The notes under the pieces are model-generated. The model had not been told where the DNA came from and searched no databases. It worked only from the letters and a program-made list of their open reading frames with translations. DNA of 64,000 nt from CAYYBE01 sp964470345. GTDB lineage: Bacteria > Babelota > Babeliae > Babelales > Babelaceae. Position 1 is the stretch's first letter. Every line of letters begins with the position of its first letter. The stretch is taken from the NCBI GenBank assembly GCA_964470345.1, contig CAYYBE010000001.1, positions 94,241 to 158,240 on the forward strand, read 5' to 3'. A program made the position numbers and the translations under genes. Below, in pieces: positions 9,821 through 20,968 of this stretch.

Positions 9821-12800
9821 ATGAGAAAATTCTGTTTCCTATCACGCATGTTGGTACTCTTGGGTTGTATGATAAGTACAAGCCGAACGGTGCTTTCTGT
9901 TGTTAATTGGCACAATGATCCTGCCATTAGTGCAAGTGTATTTAATGATAATATTGATATACAGGGAGTAAACCATTTTGTTGCACCAATTACGGTGGCT
10001 GCAACGACGCAAGATATCGGGATCTCTATTTCAGCTGACTCTATTATTACGTCAAGTCAGCCATTATATCTTTATACGGCTAATAACCATAATATTATTT
10101 TTAATATTTCGCACGATTTAACACTGACCGGTTCAGTTACCGATTTTTTAATTACGCACAGTGGACGGGGTACTGCTGGCTTTACGCTTTTGGCTGGTCA
10201 AGTATTGCGTTTTACTAAACTGACAGGTTCTGGTGCGGCAGGTGCATATTATTATCAGATTATGAATACGGCGAATGACTCAGGTACAAATTTTTTTGGA
10301 TTTAATTTTCCTACAATTGCCAATACCTATGTTCAAGTTGGTCCACAAAGTGGGATATCATTTGCTGCGCCAACTCCGGTAGACTCTGGAGCAACCGAGT
10401 CAGCGCGTATGTTTTGGGGGCAATCTGGCTTGGTTACTGATGCTGGTCGATTTGTTTTGCAATTAGAAGATGCATCTTCCTTTATTATTGAAGGATCATA
10501 TATTACCACCCTTACAGCTCCAACGCTTGCCGATATTGATGTAACTCGTCCAGCCGGTCTTCGTGCAACAATACTCTTTTTTGGGCCCGGAGGAAACATG
10601 GTGGTTAATAATAATGCCACCTGGACTCAACTAATGCGCGACCCATTTTATGAAAATAATTATACATCGATACGTCATGGCTTTGTGCTTGGCGCTAATG
10701 GAGAACTACAGGTCGTCGGTGGTTCTTATCTTGATTATGTTGTTACCAAAACGAATCAGACGCTTGATCTTACAACTCCTCTTTCAGTTATTAATAATCC
10801 TTGTCAGCGCTTTATTAATCAGATTACCAAAGATCGTAATGCAGCGGCATTAATTGTTGATGGTAATACGGATCCTTTGGCAAGTAAGGCGCAAATTACG
10901 TTCTTTGAAAATTCGGCGATTTATTTTAGATCGGCTGTTGATTGCCTGGGGGTTTCAACAATTACCGGAGCATCAAGCCTTCAATCGCAAGTTTTGACAT
11001 TTACCATTGATCCAAATAAAAACATAGCAACCGAAGGTACGATTTTATTTGATGTTGAAGGAATGGTTGATATTACGGGTTCTGGTGGAACGAATGAAAA
11101 TGTGCTGAATGTTCTTTCGCTTCAAGTAACTCCAACCGGTGGCTCGGTATTCATTGAAGGCACTGACACGACGTTCCCCTTAAGAACCTATGCTCGAGAT
11201 GCCAATGGCGAATATATACGGTATGGTAGCGGCTGCTTCTTCTTCAATAATCGTGCTAATTTTATTAATGTCTTTTTACAACATAGTGACGAAAATCACG
11301 CAGTATATGAAAATAATATTGTTGCCCAATCGGCGCCAACATATGTTGGTGGTGATTCCCTTGTCTTAAATGCACCAAATGCAGCAAAAGAAAATACAGC
11401 AGCATTTTATAATTCGGGAATTTTAGTACACACTGATCTTGCAGCAACAGGTATGACTTTCTTGGTTCCAAATAATGATGCTGCTGAAGGAAATACGAGT
11501 GCCTTGAAGTTCTATTTTAATGGACGTTGTCTTGATCAAGGTACGGGTAGACAGTTTGTCTTGGGAACTGAAGTAGGGGCGTTGGCATCAGATTTTGCTC
11601 ACATTATTAATCGTGATGCGCAACTTGATGTTATGCAAGATGTTGTGCAGACGGAAACGGCCTCTTCTTCGTTTCTTCAGACGCTGCAATGTATTGTTGC
11701 GCCAAATAACCAAAAGATCACCGAAGGGCTTACCGAGGATATTTCGGGACAGTTTGGTGTCAATTCAATCTTCTTGGGGTATGCAAGTAATGAATCAATA
11801 GGTACCCCAGCTGATGTTGGAACGAATATCTACACGGGTGCAACATTCCCTCTCGTAACATTCCCAACCCTTGCGATTAACGGTGACTTTTTTGCCTTCA
11901 GTACGCAGGGCGGCACGCTTAACCAACCATCGACCAGTTCGGTGACCGGTGAAGGTGGTATGTTTGTTGACAGAAATGGTGAAGTGACGATTGGAAGTAC
12001 CTTTAGGGCCTGGTTTGGCGAAATGGTTACCAAGAGCAGAAATGCAATTATCGATTTGCCAAAAGAACAATGTTTCTGGGCGCCACGCGTCGGTATAGCT
12101 CAGTGGCAGCTTGATTTGAGTGTCCCAACTCAAACAGAAGTCATTAACGCTAATACAACTCTGTCAGACTACACACTTGATTGGAAGAATGTTATCAAAG
12201 ATTGGTGTAATGCACCTATTAATATTCCGTATGAACTGCCATATGTCCCAGCGCCGGGACAAGCGCCCCTTATGACCGATGCAAACTTGCTCTCGATGCC
12301 AGTTATTCGTGGATCGGTTGATCAAATGCAAGTGAAGAATTCTCGTGTTGGAGATCAAGCACAGTTGCTTGTTGATGGTGGTCTTGTTCGTGAGTTAGTC
12401 TTTTTAAATGGTGCCGATTCTGGTGTTGCTCCAACGGGATTGCTTGTTGTACAAAATAATGCACTTGTGGGCCTTGGAACTGCCCATCGCAATGTTGACT
12501 CACTTGATGCATCAGTAAAATTGGGAATTAATGGTATTACATTGGTAGCTAACGGTAACGGCGTGATTCGCTTAAACGAAGATACGCTGATTGACAATGT
12601 CTGCCACGTCTTAACAGGTACTGCGTTTGGAATTACCGAACAACAGTCATTGGTTATCACCTCTGATGTTCCGCGTGAATTGCGTGTTAAATCAGATGGT
12701 GTTATCGATTTAACGCAATTTAATACGGGACTTAAGAGATTTGTCATCAGTGGTAAAGTAGTTTTGGTTATGGAACCAGGAGCAAAAATGCTCTTAAATG

Positions 12801-13849
12801 GCGGTGTTCTTGAGTTTAGTGGTCAAGCGATTATGAAAGGCGAGCCGTTTAATAGCGCTGGCTTGCCGGTCTCATCAGAGCTTTCAACAACGGATAGTAC
12901 TCGGGTCAAAGTAATCGGTAATGGCTCAATTCGTTTCACCGAAGGCTCGCAGTTGCAGGTTTTTGAGGGTGTGCAAATCGGCGTTGAAACCGATGCAATT
13001 TTAGGAATTACGAGTTCACATCAATTTTGGTCATTGACCGATGATGCTCAGCTATTTATAGGATCTGAAGATGAATGGGGCGGAGCATTCCAGGTAGGAA
13101 ATGTAACGGCTCAAACAGGTCATAGTATTGCCTTTTCTCTCAGCTTGTCAGGTATTGGAACCCTTTTCGAATTAAACAGCAGAGGCTTTTTGGGCTTGGG
13201 TGTTGGTGTTGTCAATAATGGCGCAGGTAAAAACGTAAATGATTGGTTTGTCCGCAGACTGTTTAACGTTGATGCCTATGGATTGAGTGTTATTGAAGGG
13301 ACGGTTCGCCATCAACAGATTTATACTGGTCTTGAAAGTGGTGCAGCGCTCTGGGCTATGGGGCCAGCAACGAATTTCGTTGATTACAGCTTTGATCGAA
13401 CTGATGCTGAAATCTTAGGTGGTGGCAATATGCTGTACACAACGGCGGCAACTTCATTCCATCCTGCGATTGCAACGACGATCGGTCAAGTTGATGCAAA
13501 TCAATATATTGGAATTTTCTCGTCAAAAGCGACACTCCTTGATACGAGTAAAATGCCAAATGATGCAGATCCAATTGTTCTTTCGGAAGCGCCAGCGGGA
13601 ATCTTTATTTTGATGGCAATGAATTCATATGCCAATCAAGCAGCTGGAACAGCAGCGATATCTCAAAGTTCATTGGGAATAGCAACGACAGCGTATGTCG
13701 ATGGGACAACGATTGTTCGTGATCCTGCCGGGTCATTGCGTCTTGGTTCGGCGCAAGTCGGGCCGGATAGAGCTTTAAAGATTGGTGCAGCAGGGTTAGC
13801 ACTTGAACCAACCAGCCGTGCTCCATCATATGCAATCTTAAATCCCTAA
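9821..13849 (+). CDS. very large exported protein of unknown family (surface-protein candidate)
   Basis: This 1342-aa protein starts with a signal peptide (about residues 1-26) after a GGGAGAG ribosome-binding site. The rest is rich in Asn, Thr, Gly, Val and Ala with many short alternating strands and few charges; Cys is scarce. The pattern suggests extended beta structure, such as a beta-helix or strand-rich surface layer, but no named domain or sortase/autotransporter signal is visible. The next gene, 90 bases on, encodes a barrel-like exported protein, so the two probably act together at the outer membrane. A surface-layer or adhesin role is inference. Confidence 0.85.
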   Translation: MRKFCFLSRMLVLLGCMISTSRTVLSVVNWHNDPAISASVFNDNIDIQGVNHFVAPITVAATTQDIGISISADSIITSSQPLYLYTANNHNIIFNISHDLTLTGSVTDFLITHSGRGTAGFTLLAGQVLRFTKLTGSGAAGAYYYQIMNTANDSGTNFFGFNFPTIANTYVQVGPQSGISFAAPTPVDSGATESARMFWGQSGLVTDAGRFVLQLEDASSFIIEGSYITTLTAPTLADIDVTRPAGLRATILFFGPGGNMVVNNNATWTQLMRDPFYENNYTSIRHGFVLGANGELQVVGGSYLDYVVTKTNQTLDLTTPLSVINNPCQRFINQITKDRNAAALIVDGNTDPLASKAQITFFENSAIYFRSAVDCLGVSTITGASSLQSQVLTFTIDPNKNIATEGTILFDVEGMVDITGSGGTNENVLNVLSLQVTPTGGSVFIEGTDTTFPLRTYARDANGEYIRYGSGCFFFNNRANFINVFLQHSDENHAVYENNIVAQSAPTYVGGDSLVLNAPNAAKENTAAFYNSGILVHTDLAATGMTFLVPNNDAAEGNTSALKFYFNGRCLDQGTGRQFVLGTEVGALASDFAHIINRDAQLDVMQDVVQTETASSSFLQTLQCIVAPNNQKITEGLTEDISGQFGVNSIFLGYASNESIGTPADVGTNIYTGATFPLVTFPTLAINGDFFAFSTQGGTLNQPSTSSVTGEGGMFVDRNGEVTIGSTFRAWFGEMVTKSRNAIIDLPKEQCFWAPRVGIAQWQLDLSVPTQTEVINANTTLSDYTLDWKNVIKDWCNAPINIPYELPYVPAPGQAPLMTDANLLSMPVIRGSVDQMQVKNSRVGDQAQLLVDGGLVRELVFLNGADSGVAPTGLLVVQNNALVGLGTAHRNVDSLDASVKLGINGITLVANGNGVIRLNEDTLIDNVCHVLTGTAFGITEQQSLVITSDVPRELRVKSDGVIDLTQFNTGLKRFVISGKVVLVMEPGAKMLLNGGVLEFSGQAIMKGEPFNSAGLPVSSELSTTDSTRVKVIGNGSIRFTEGSQLQVFEGVQIGVETDAILGITSSHQFWSLTDDAQLFIGSEDEWGGAFQVGNVTAQTGHSIAFSLSLSGIGTLFELNSRGFLGLGVGVVNNGAGKNVNDWFVRRLFNVDAYGLSVIEGTVRHQQIYTGLESGAALWAMGPATNFVDYSFDRTDAEILGGGNMLYTTAATSFHPAIATTIGQVDANQYIGIFSSKATLLDTSKMPNDADPIVLSEAPAGIFILMAMNSYANQAAGTAAISQSSLGIATTAYVDGTTIVRDPAGSLRLGSAQVGPDRALKIGAAGLALEPTSRAPSYAILNP

Positions 13850-13866
13850 TACTAAAGATATACAGC

Positions 13867-13892
13867 GTGGGTGGGCGGTTGTGCTCACCCAC
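13867..13892 (+). promoter_or_regulatory. intercistronic hairpin
   Basis: GTGGGTGGGC (13867-13876) pairs with GTGCTCACCCAC-side bases 13883-13892 to give a ten-pair stem with one G-T pair and a six-base loop. No T-run follows, so it is not a standard terminator. It sits 17 bases after the stop of the 1342-aa gene and could adjust expression or mRNA stability of the downstream gene. Confidence 0.5.
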
Positions 13893-13939
13893 TATACAAA
13901 GTGAGAGGTTATTTGAAAGTTTTTACCAAGAGGTGCGCC

Positions 13940-15769
13940 GTGATAACGAGAAAAAGATCGATACTACAGGGAGGGATCGTTGTGATCCTGGGCTGCTGTA
14001 TGGCAGTATCTGCGCGAGAAATGCGAACACCATTGCCGCTCTATAAAGGGTATATCCACTATCCTGTTGATCGCAATCGTGTTATTGAAAACTGCCTCTA
14101 TCTTGATATTAATGTTTGGGGTGCTGGCTATGCCCGCAGTGCGATTAATGGCTACGGCCCTGGACGTGATAAAAAAGATTGTAATTGTCCAACAACAACG
14201 CCGGTTGGTTGTGGTGATTCGCGTAAAGTTGAATTGGCGGCACTCTTATTTGGTAAAGCTGATTTTCGTTTAGCAGAAACGTTTGCCGGTGCTGTAGTAG
14301 GAGCAGCTGTTAATAATCCTTTTATTTCAATTTCAACGCTCTCGCCACGCTTTGATTATCGAGAAATGGGTGCATTTTTTGGTTGTGATATTATTCAACG
14401 GTTTGGCTGTGAAGATCGCTGGCGTTCAGGTGTCCGCGCTCGTTTGCCCTTTAGAGATATTGAACAAGAGTTAAAAGCAAACAGTGATATTGTTGGTGAG
14501 ACACTTGAAGATGTCTATGTTGTGCGTCAAGAAACCAATACATTTTCTGGAGCACCAGTTACCAATTCACAAGTGTATGCTGCACGTCTCGATTTTCTCT
14601 CTTCATTAAAGCGTATAGCTTTTACTGCAAATGGTGGAACTGAAAATTTAGTGATCTATAATAATTCGAGCAAAGGTAATGAGATGACGATTGGAGATCA
14701 AAAGGTTTCCGGCGGTCTTTCATCAGCTAATGCTCCAATTAACACAGCTCCGTTTGTTGCAGGGATTCAAAGTAATTCTGGGGAAGTTCCAGCTTCGGTA
14801 CGTTGGGCTGACACTCCTCAAAGTAGTGCATCAGTGATTGGTGCGAATGGGGCCGGTTTGAGCAATTTACAGCGTGGTCGTTTTGTTAATGATGTTAATT
14901 ACGCAACGCTCGGTACTGACAGTGCAGCACAAAGTGGTTTGTGGATTGTGCCTAATGTAGATCCAACAACAGGATTAGTTCTCGGTGGTGGTAATACGGT
15001 TGGGACTGAAATATCACAATCGGTCAGTGCGCTTAACAGCTCATCAATCGCAGGATTTATTAAAGAAAAAGGTATCGACTTTGGTTCAGGTAGAACAAAG
15101 GGGCTCGGTGATTTTGATGTAGAGCTCTTTGTAGGTTATGACCCAGAGTGGTGTTTCTGCCATTGTGAGGATTTCTGGGGAGAATTCCAGCTTGGAATGC
15201 GTGCGCCAACGGGTAAAAAAGTACGTGATCCTCTCAAGCCACTATTACAACCAACGGGTAATAATGGACACTTTGAGTTTAGGCCAGGAATCGCTGCCGG
15301 CTGCAAACACTGGGGTGATATCTATCTTAACTTTGATTTGACCTATTCATGGGTATTAAAGGCACGAGAAAAATTAGCCGCCGCCTTTGAAGGGGCTTCC
15401 ATTCAAAATATTGGACCTGAAATTGATGGAAAAGTTTCATGGGGCTATTTCTGGGGTCATGTGAATCTGACATTCCTGCACCCACATAGTAAGAATTTTG
15501 GACTTACTATTGGCTATGAAGCGTATGTCAAACAAAGAGATAAGATTCACTTTGACTGTACCCAGGCGTTTGATTTTAATGGCAATCTCCAAACGCTCGA
15601 TGCAAAACTCTTAACATGCAATACGAATCGAGTAGCCAATAAAATTCGTGCAGAGCTCTTCTTTGCTTGTGACTGCTGCAATATCTTTGCCGGCTTTAGC
15701 CAGGTCTTTTCAGGAAAGAATATTACCCGTGATACTGACTTGTATCTTGGCTTGAATGTGAACTTTTAA
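13940..15769 (+). CDS. exported barrel-like outer-membrane protein candidate
   Basis: A 609-aa protein of unrecognised family. GTG 13940 has AAGAGG six bases upstream and gives a good signal peptide ending AVSA; the frame is open back to 13871, and TTG 13912 is an alternative start. The N-terminal ~200 and C-terminal ~220 residues show amphipathic strands with many aromatic residues and clustered Cys (DCNCP, WCFCHCEDFW, FFACDCCNIF). The middle (about residues 210-350) is a Ser/Asn/Gly-rich insertion. The protein ends YLGLNVNF, with the terminal Phe typical of outer-membrane barrels. The Cys pairs recall disulfide-linked envelope proteins of intracellular bacteria; that is inference. Confidence 0.8.
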   Translation: MITRKRSILQGGIVVILGCCMAVSAREMRTPLPLYKGYIHYPVDRNRVIENCLYLDINVWGAGYARSAINGYGPGRDKKDCNCPTTTPVGCGDSRKVELAALLFGKADFRLAETFAGAVVGAAVNNPFISISTLSPRFDYREMGAFFGCDIIQRFGCEDRWRSGVRARLPFRDIEQELKANSDIVGETLEDVYVVRQETNTFSGAPVTNSQVYAARLDFLSSLKRIAFTANGGTENLVIYNNSSKGNEMTIGDQKVSGGLSSANAPINTAPFVAGIQSNSGEVPASVRWADTPQSSASVIGANGAGLSNLQRGRFVNDVNYATLGTDSAAQSGLWIVPNVDPTTGLVLGGGNTVGTEISQSVSALNSSSIAGFIKEKGIDFGSGRTKGLGDFDVELFVGYDPEWCFCHCEDFWGEFQLGMRAPTGKKVRDPLKPLLQPTGNNGHFEFRPGIAAGCKHWGDIYLNFDLTYSWVLKAREKLAAAFEGASIQNIGPEIDGKVSWGYFWGHVNLTFLHPHSKNFGLTIGYEAYVKQRDKIHFDCTQAFDFNGNLQTLDAKLLTCNTNRVANKIRAELFFACDCCNIFAGFSQVFSGKNITRDTDLYLGLNVNF

Positions 15770-15813
15770 GAACGTCTGCTCTGTAAAGAGTGGACTGAGT
15801 CCAGAATGACGGG

Positions 15814-15852
15814 GCCCTCGGGGTGCGTATGCATCTCCGGGGGCTTTTTTTA
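15814..15852 (+). terminator. rho-independent terminator after the large exported-protein pair
   Basis: GCCCTCGG (15814-15821) pairs with CCGGGGGC (15837-15844, one G-T pair), followed by eight T's. Confidence 0.85.
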
Positions 15853-15964
15853 CTCTGACGCATTGTCGGGCAGAAGTGCTCTTATCGTTGTAAACTTAGG
15901 CTTTTTTGTTCTTAATGCTCAAGCAAGCTGCAGCGAAATCTTGTTTTTTGGTGTCGTAAAGCTG

Positions 15965-15993
15965 TAAAATAATTATAAGATAGAATTATTTTA
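15965..15993. promoter_or_regulatory. AT-rich perfect inverted repeat
   Basis: TAAAATAATT (15965-15974) and its exact complement AATTATTTTA (15984-15993) flank nine bases. It lies 60 bases before the first small HGGWSG-motif gene and could be an operator or promoter-region hairpin. A function is not shown. Confidence 0.45.
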
Positions 15994-16053
15994 TGTAAAA
16001 CAGCTTTGCTGTGAGTGGTTTTTATTATTTTCAACAAACAACAAGGCGATTGT

Positions 16054-16302
16054 ATGAAGAATATGAAATATGTGCTTTTTGCGTTGATTGCAGGAATAGT
16101 ATTTGAAGGGGTGCTTTTCGCTGAATGGCATTCTACGGGTGCGTTTAATCTGAGCAGAAGACCTCAAAAGATTTGCCCAGAGGTATGCAGTGCGCATGGT
16201 GGATGGAGCGGGAAATCGCAACATCTATTTAACTCTGGTAAATGTGATTGCAATGGTGTGGCAGCGATACCGACTCGCATTTCTGATATAGAGGTATTGT
16301 GA
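16054..16302 (+). CDS. small exported Cys-containing protein with HGGWSG motif
   Basis: An 82-aa protein with a clear signal peptide (residues 1-24) and a mature part of about 58 residues with four Cys: ICPEVCSAHGGWSGKS then KCDCNG. The CSxHGGWSG motif is shared with the next gene, and resembles the CSxHGGV end of the DUF3761 family; that link is tentative. ATG 16054 follows AAGGCG; the frame is open upstream to 16015 without a good site. Function unknown. Confidence 0.7.
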   Translation: MKNMKYVLFALIAGIVFEGVLFAEWHSTGAFNLSRRPQKICPEVCSAHGGWSGKSQHLFNSGKCDCNGVAAIPTRISDIEVL

Positions 16303-16376
16303 ACTATGAGATGAGTTACTGTCATTGTGCGCAGCAAAAATAACAGCAATTGTTCGGTTCAAGAAGGAGAAAGAAG

Positions 16377-16586
16377 ATGAACTATATACAATATGCGCTT
16401 TTCGCGCTGGTCTTGGGATTGGGTATGCGAACAGCCGAAGCAACCGACGCTATGGGAATGATTCCGGGCCGTGGAACGGTGATGGTTACCTGTAATGATG
16501 GTACCGTTGTTCCTGCTCACGTTGGAACGTATTACGGGAATGCTTGCAGTGACCACGGTGGTTGGAGCGGTGGCGAGGCGTCGTAA
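16377..16586 (+). CDS. small exported protein with CNDG and CSDHGGWSGG motifs (DUF3761-like)
   Basis: A 69-aa protein with an N-terminal signal peptide (about residues 1-22), good AAGGAG site at 16363-16368, and a mature domain reading TCNDGTVVPAHVGTYYGNAC then SDHGGWSGG. The C-x-DGT ... AC-S-x-HGG pattern matches my memory of DUF3761, a short secreted domain of unknown role. It is a divergent paralog of the upstream 82-aa gene (shared CSxHGGWSG, similar order), 74 bases away, and is followed by a terminator. Confidence 0.7.
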   Translation: MNYIQYALFALVLGLGMRTAEATDAMGMIPGRGTVMVTCNDGTVVPAHVGTYYGNACSDHGGWSGGEAS

Positions 16587-16621
16587 CCCCTCTGAAGAGA
16601 TAATTTCTCGGGAAACCTTAG

Positions 16622-16658
16622 TCCTTGGGACGTGATGAACGTCTCGGGGATTTTTTTT
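16622..16658 (+). terminator. rho-independent terminator
   Basis: TCCTTGGGACG (16622-16632) pairs with CGTCTCGGGGA (16640-16650), with three wobble pairs and a seven-base loop, followed by eight T's. It ends the small-protein gene pair. Confidence 0.8.
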
Positions 16659-16710
16659 GTTGCAGCACATCGTTTTGATGAGAACTGCTTGTTATAAAAC
16701 TCCCGAGGAC

Positions 16711-16739
16711 TTGACTTTTGTCTTGAAATGAATAATTAT
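16711..16739 (+). promoter_or_regulatory. promoter for the amino-acid transporter operon
   Basis: TTGACT (16711-16716), a 17-base spacer, and AATTAT (16734-16739) precede the 16793 gene by 53 bases. Confidence 0.45.
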
Positions 16740-16792
16740 CTAATTAAGTACGAATTTTTATTCAATATCGACGAAAGTGATAGGTTTTGATC

Positions 16793-17566
16793 ATGAAAAT
16801 AACGTTTGGTTATCTCTGTGGAATAGTGGCTCTCTGTACTGGAATTATTGCATTGCACGTTGTTAATGGACGTGCGGTGTCGTCAGCGTCAGCACAGAAT
16901 GATGTTATTATTGTTGGTACCAATGCAAACTTTCCTCCCTTTGAATACATGCTCGACGGCAAGCTTGTCGGCTTCGATATTGATCTGATGGAAGCGTTAG
17001 CTGAGCGTATGCACAAAAAGGTCGAATGGAGAGACATTGCTTTTACCAGTTTGTTGTTAGAAGCCCAAGGTGGTCAGATTCATGGAATTGCCTCAGCGAT
17101 GACGCCAACAGCTGAACGAGCCGAACGGCTCTCTTTTCTACCGGCGTACCTTGAGCAAGATCCGTTGCAGGTGATTACGAGGGGTTTGTTTGCGCCGCAG
17201 TCGCTTGCCGATCTCGTGGGGAAAGAGGTTATTGTGAATGATGGATATACCGCTGAAAGTTTTATGGCGCAACAGGCCGGTGTAACCCTCAAGCGCGTTA
17301 CTTCAGTTGCAGAAGCATTTTTGGCGTTAGACGCAGGAAGAGGGGATGCTTTTGTATCGGCACGAAGTGCAACGCAATCATTTTTTAATTGTGCTGGTGT
17401 TGAGCGCTACAACATCCTCACGTTAGAACAGCATGAAACCTATGCTCTTGCTGTTTCAAAAATCTATCCAGAAGTATATACGGCGATGAACGTTGCGTAT
17501 CGCCAGCTGGTCGATGATGGGACGTTACACGCGCTTAAAGAAAAGTGGAATTTGATCTGGGAATAG
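16793..17566 (+). CDS. polar amino-acid ABC transporter substrate-binding protein
   Basis: A 257-aa SBP_bac_3 family protein. A signal peptide (about residues 1-32) precedes the conserved first-lobe motif GTNANFPPFEYMLDGKLVGF and DIDLMEALAERM. VNDGYTAESFM and the C-terminal YRQLVDDGTLHALKEKW are also typical. ATG 16793 is favoured over the in-frame TTG at 16787. It is first in an operon with a permease and an ATPase. The bound amino acid (Arg, His, Gln or other) cannot be told by eye. Confidence 0.9.
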   Translation: MKITFGYLCGIVALCTGIIALHVVNGRAVSSASAQNDVIIVGTNANFPPFEYMLDGKLVGFDIDLMEALAERMHKKVEWRDIAFTSLLLEAQGGQIHGIASAMTPTAERAERLSFLPAYLEQDPLQVITRGLFAPQSLADLVGKEVIVNDGYTAESFMAQQAGVTLKRVTSVAEAFLALDAGRGDAFVSARSATQSFFNCAGVERYNILTLEQHETYALAVSKIYPEVYTAMNVAYRQLVDDGTLHALKEKWNLIWE

Positions 17567-17593
17567 ATTCCTGCAGAGCTCAGAGGAGAAATT

Positions 17594-18253
17594 ATGTTTA
17601 ATTATACGATTGCAAGCAAAGCCTTGCCCTTATTACTCCAAGGGACCATGGTGAGTATTGGACTCTGGTGCATTGCTCTGTCAATGGGATTTGTCGTTGG
17701 TACATTGCTTGGCATTGGACAAAGCCGTGGTCCTAAAATGTTGCAATGGATTATTGCTGGTTATGTTTGGTTTATCCAAGGAACACCGATGTTGGTGCAG
17801 CTGAGCTTTCTCTATTACGTGTTGCCAATGGTAGGGATTACTTTTTCGGGTTTCTGGACAGCAGCTCTTGCGATTGGCATAAATAGTAGCGCATATATCA
17901 GTCAAATTATTCGTTCGGGTATGCATGCGGTTGCCGTAGGAACGGTTGAAGCAGCGCAGGTTCTCGGCTTTTCAAAGCTGCAGACGGTCTGGTATATTAT
18001 CCTGCCACAAGCGATTCGTGTTGTGCTGCCAGCACTTGCCAATGAAGGAACAACGCTGATTAAAGATACGAGTTTGGCCTCTCTTATTGGTGTTATGGAA
18101 GTCTATAAAGTCGCGACCGGGGTTATCAATCAAACATATGACGTGGTAACGCTTTTTATCATGCTTGCTTGCATCTATTTGATCTTGACGTCGATTTTTT
18201 CAATGAGTATGTCCCTCGTACAAAAAAGGATGAATCAGTATGGTCAGCATTGA
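17594..18253 (+). CDS. polar amino-acid ABC transporter permease
   Basis: A 219-aa HisM/GlnP-type permease with about five hydrophobic segments, the early motif YVWFIQGTPMLVQL (F-R-G-T-P type) and the EAA loop VEAAQVLGFSKLQTVWYIILPQA. A strong GAGGAG site precedes ATG 17594. Its end overlaps the ATPase gene by 14 bases. A single permease gene suggests a homodimeric pore. Confidence 0.92.
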   Translation: MFNYTIASKALPLLLQGTMVSIGLWCIALSMGFVVGTLLGIGQSRGPKMLQWIIAGYVWFIQGTPMLVQLSFLYYVLPMVGITFSGFWTAALAIGINSSAYISQIIRSGMHAVAVGTVEAAQVLGFSKLQTVWYIILPQAIRVVLPALANEGTTLIKDTSLASLIGVMEVYKVATGVINQTYDVVTLFIMLACIYLILTSIFSMSMSLVQKRMNQYGQH

Positions 18254-18923
18254 ACTTCTTTCAAAGATATGTAACGGAAAAATGGTACTCAAAGATATTT
18301 CATTGACGGTGAATGCTGGAAGCATAGCGCTGCTTGTGGGTGGTTCTGGTGCTGGAAAATCAACGTTGCTTCGTATTCTCAATGGGCTTGAAACATATGA
18401 TAGTGGTTCTATTAAGACTACAGGAGCCATTGGGATGGTGTTCCAGCATAGTAATCTTTTTGAGCATCTTTCTGTTGAACGAAATATTACGCTTGCGCTT
18501 GAAAAAGTTGCTGGCAAAACAAAAGCTGAAGCACATGCTATTGCAGCACGATTATTGCAAGAATATGGGTTGAGCGATAAAGCGCTCGGATCGATCAACC
18601 AACTATCTGGCGGAGAAAAGCAGCGGCTTGCCATTGCCCGTACATTGGCCCTTGATCCTCAAATTATTTGTATGGATGAGCCAACGTCAGCCTTAGATCC
18701 AAGGCTAACGCGCCAAGTAGCGGTAGAGATTCAAGCGTTGGCGCATAAAGGGTATAGTGTTATCATTGCTACCCATGATATGGCGTTGCTTGATTATCTA
18801 AGTTGTACTGTGTATTTGATTGACCATGGGACTATTGTAGAAACGGCTACAACGGATGAGTTTAAGGACGACCCTACTATTTATAAGCGCCTGTGTAGTT
18901 TTACCCGAGGTCACTTGGGGTAA
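18240..18923 (+). CDS. polar amino-acid ABC transporter ATP-binding protein
   Basis: The 227-aa ATPase of the importer. Walker A GGSGAGKST is near residue 36, the Q-loop is in VFQHSNLFEHL, the signature is LSGGEKQRLAIARTLA, Walker B is IICMDEPTSALDP and the H-loop is IATHDM. It is translationally coupled to the permease gene. It is somewhat shorter than GlnQ/HisP proteins (about 240 aa). Confidence 0.93.
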   Translation: MVSIELLSKICNGKMVLKDISLTVNAGSIALLVGGSGAGKSTLLRILNGLETYDSGSIKTTGAIGMVFQHSNLFEHLSVERNITLALEKVAGKTKAEAHAIAARLLQEYGLSDKALGSINQLSGGEKQRLAIARTLALDPQIICMDEPTSALDPRLTRQVAVEIQALAHKGYSVIIATHDMALLDYLSCTVYLIDHGTIVETATTDEFKDDPTIYKRLCSFTRGHLG

Positions 18924-18955
18924 AGAGAATTTTTGGTGCACAAGTACTCTACTTT

Positions 18956-18970
18956 AGATTAGACTAATCT
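18956..18970. promoter_or_regulatory. perfect palindrome upstream of metG
   Basis: AGATTAG and CTAATCT flank a single base (18963), 18 bases before the first metG start. The adjoining CATATAGG could hold a -10 box. It could be an operator; no regulator is known. Confidence 0.35.
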
Positions 18971-18988
18971 CATATAGGTTCTCTTTTT

Positions 18989-20962
<1,974 letters not shown>

Positions 20963-20968
20963 TATTTT

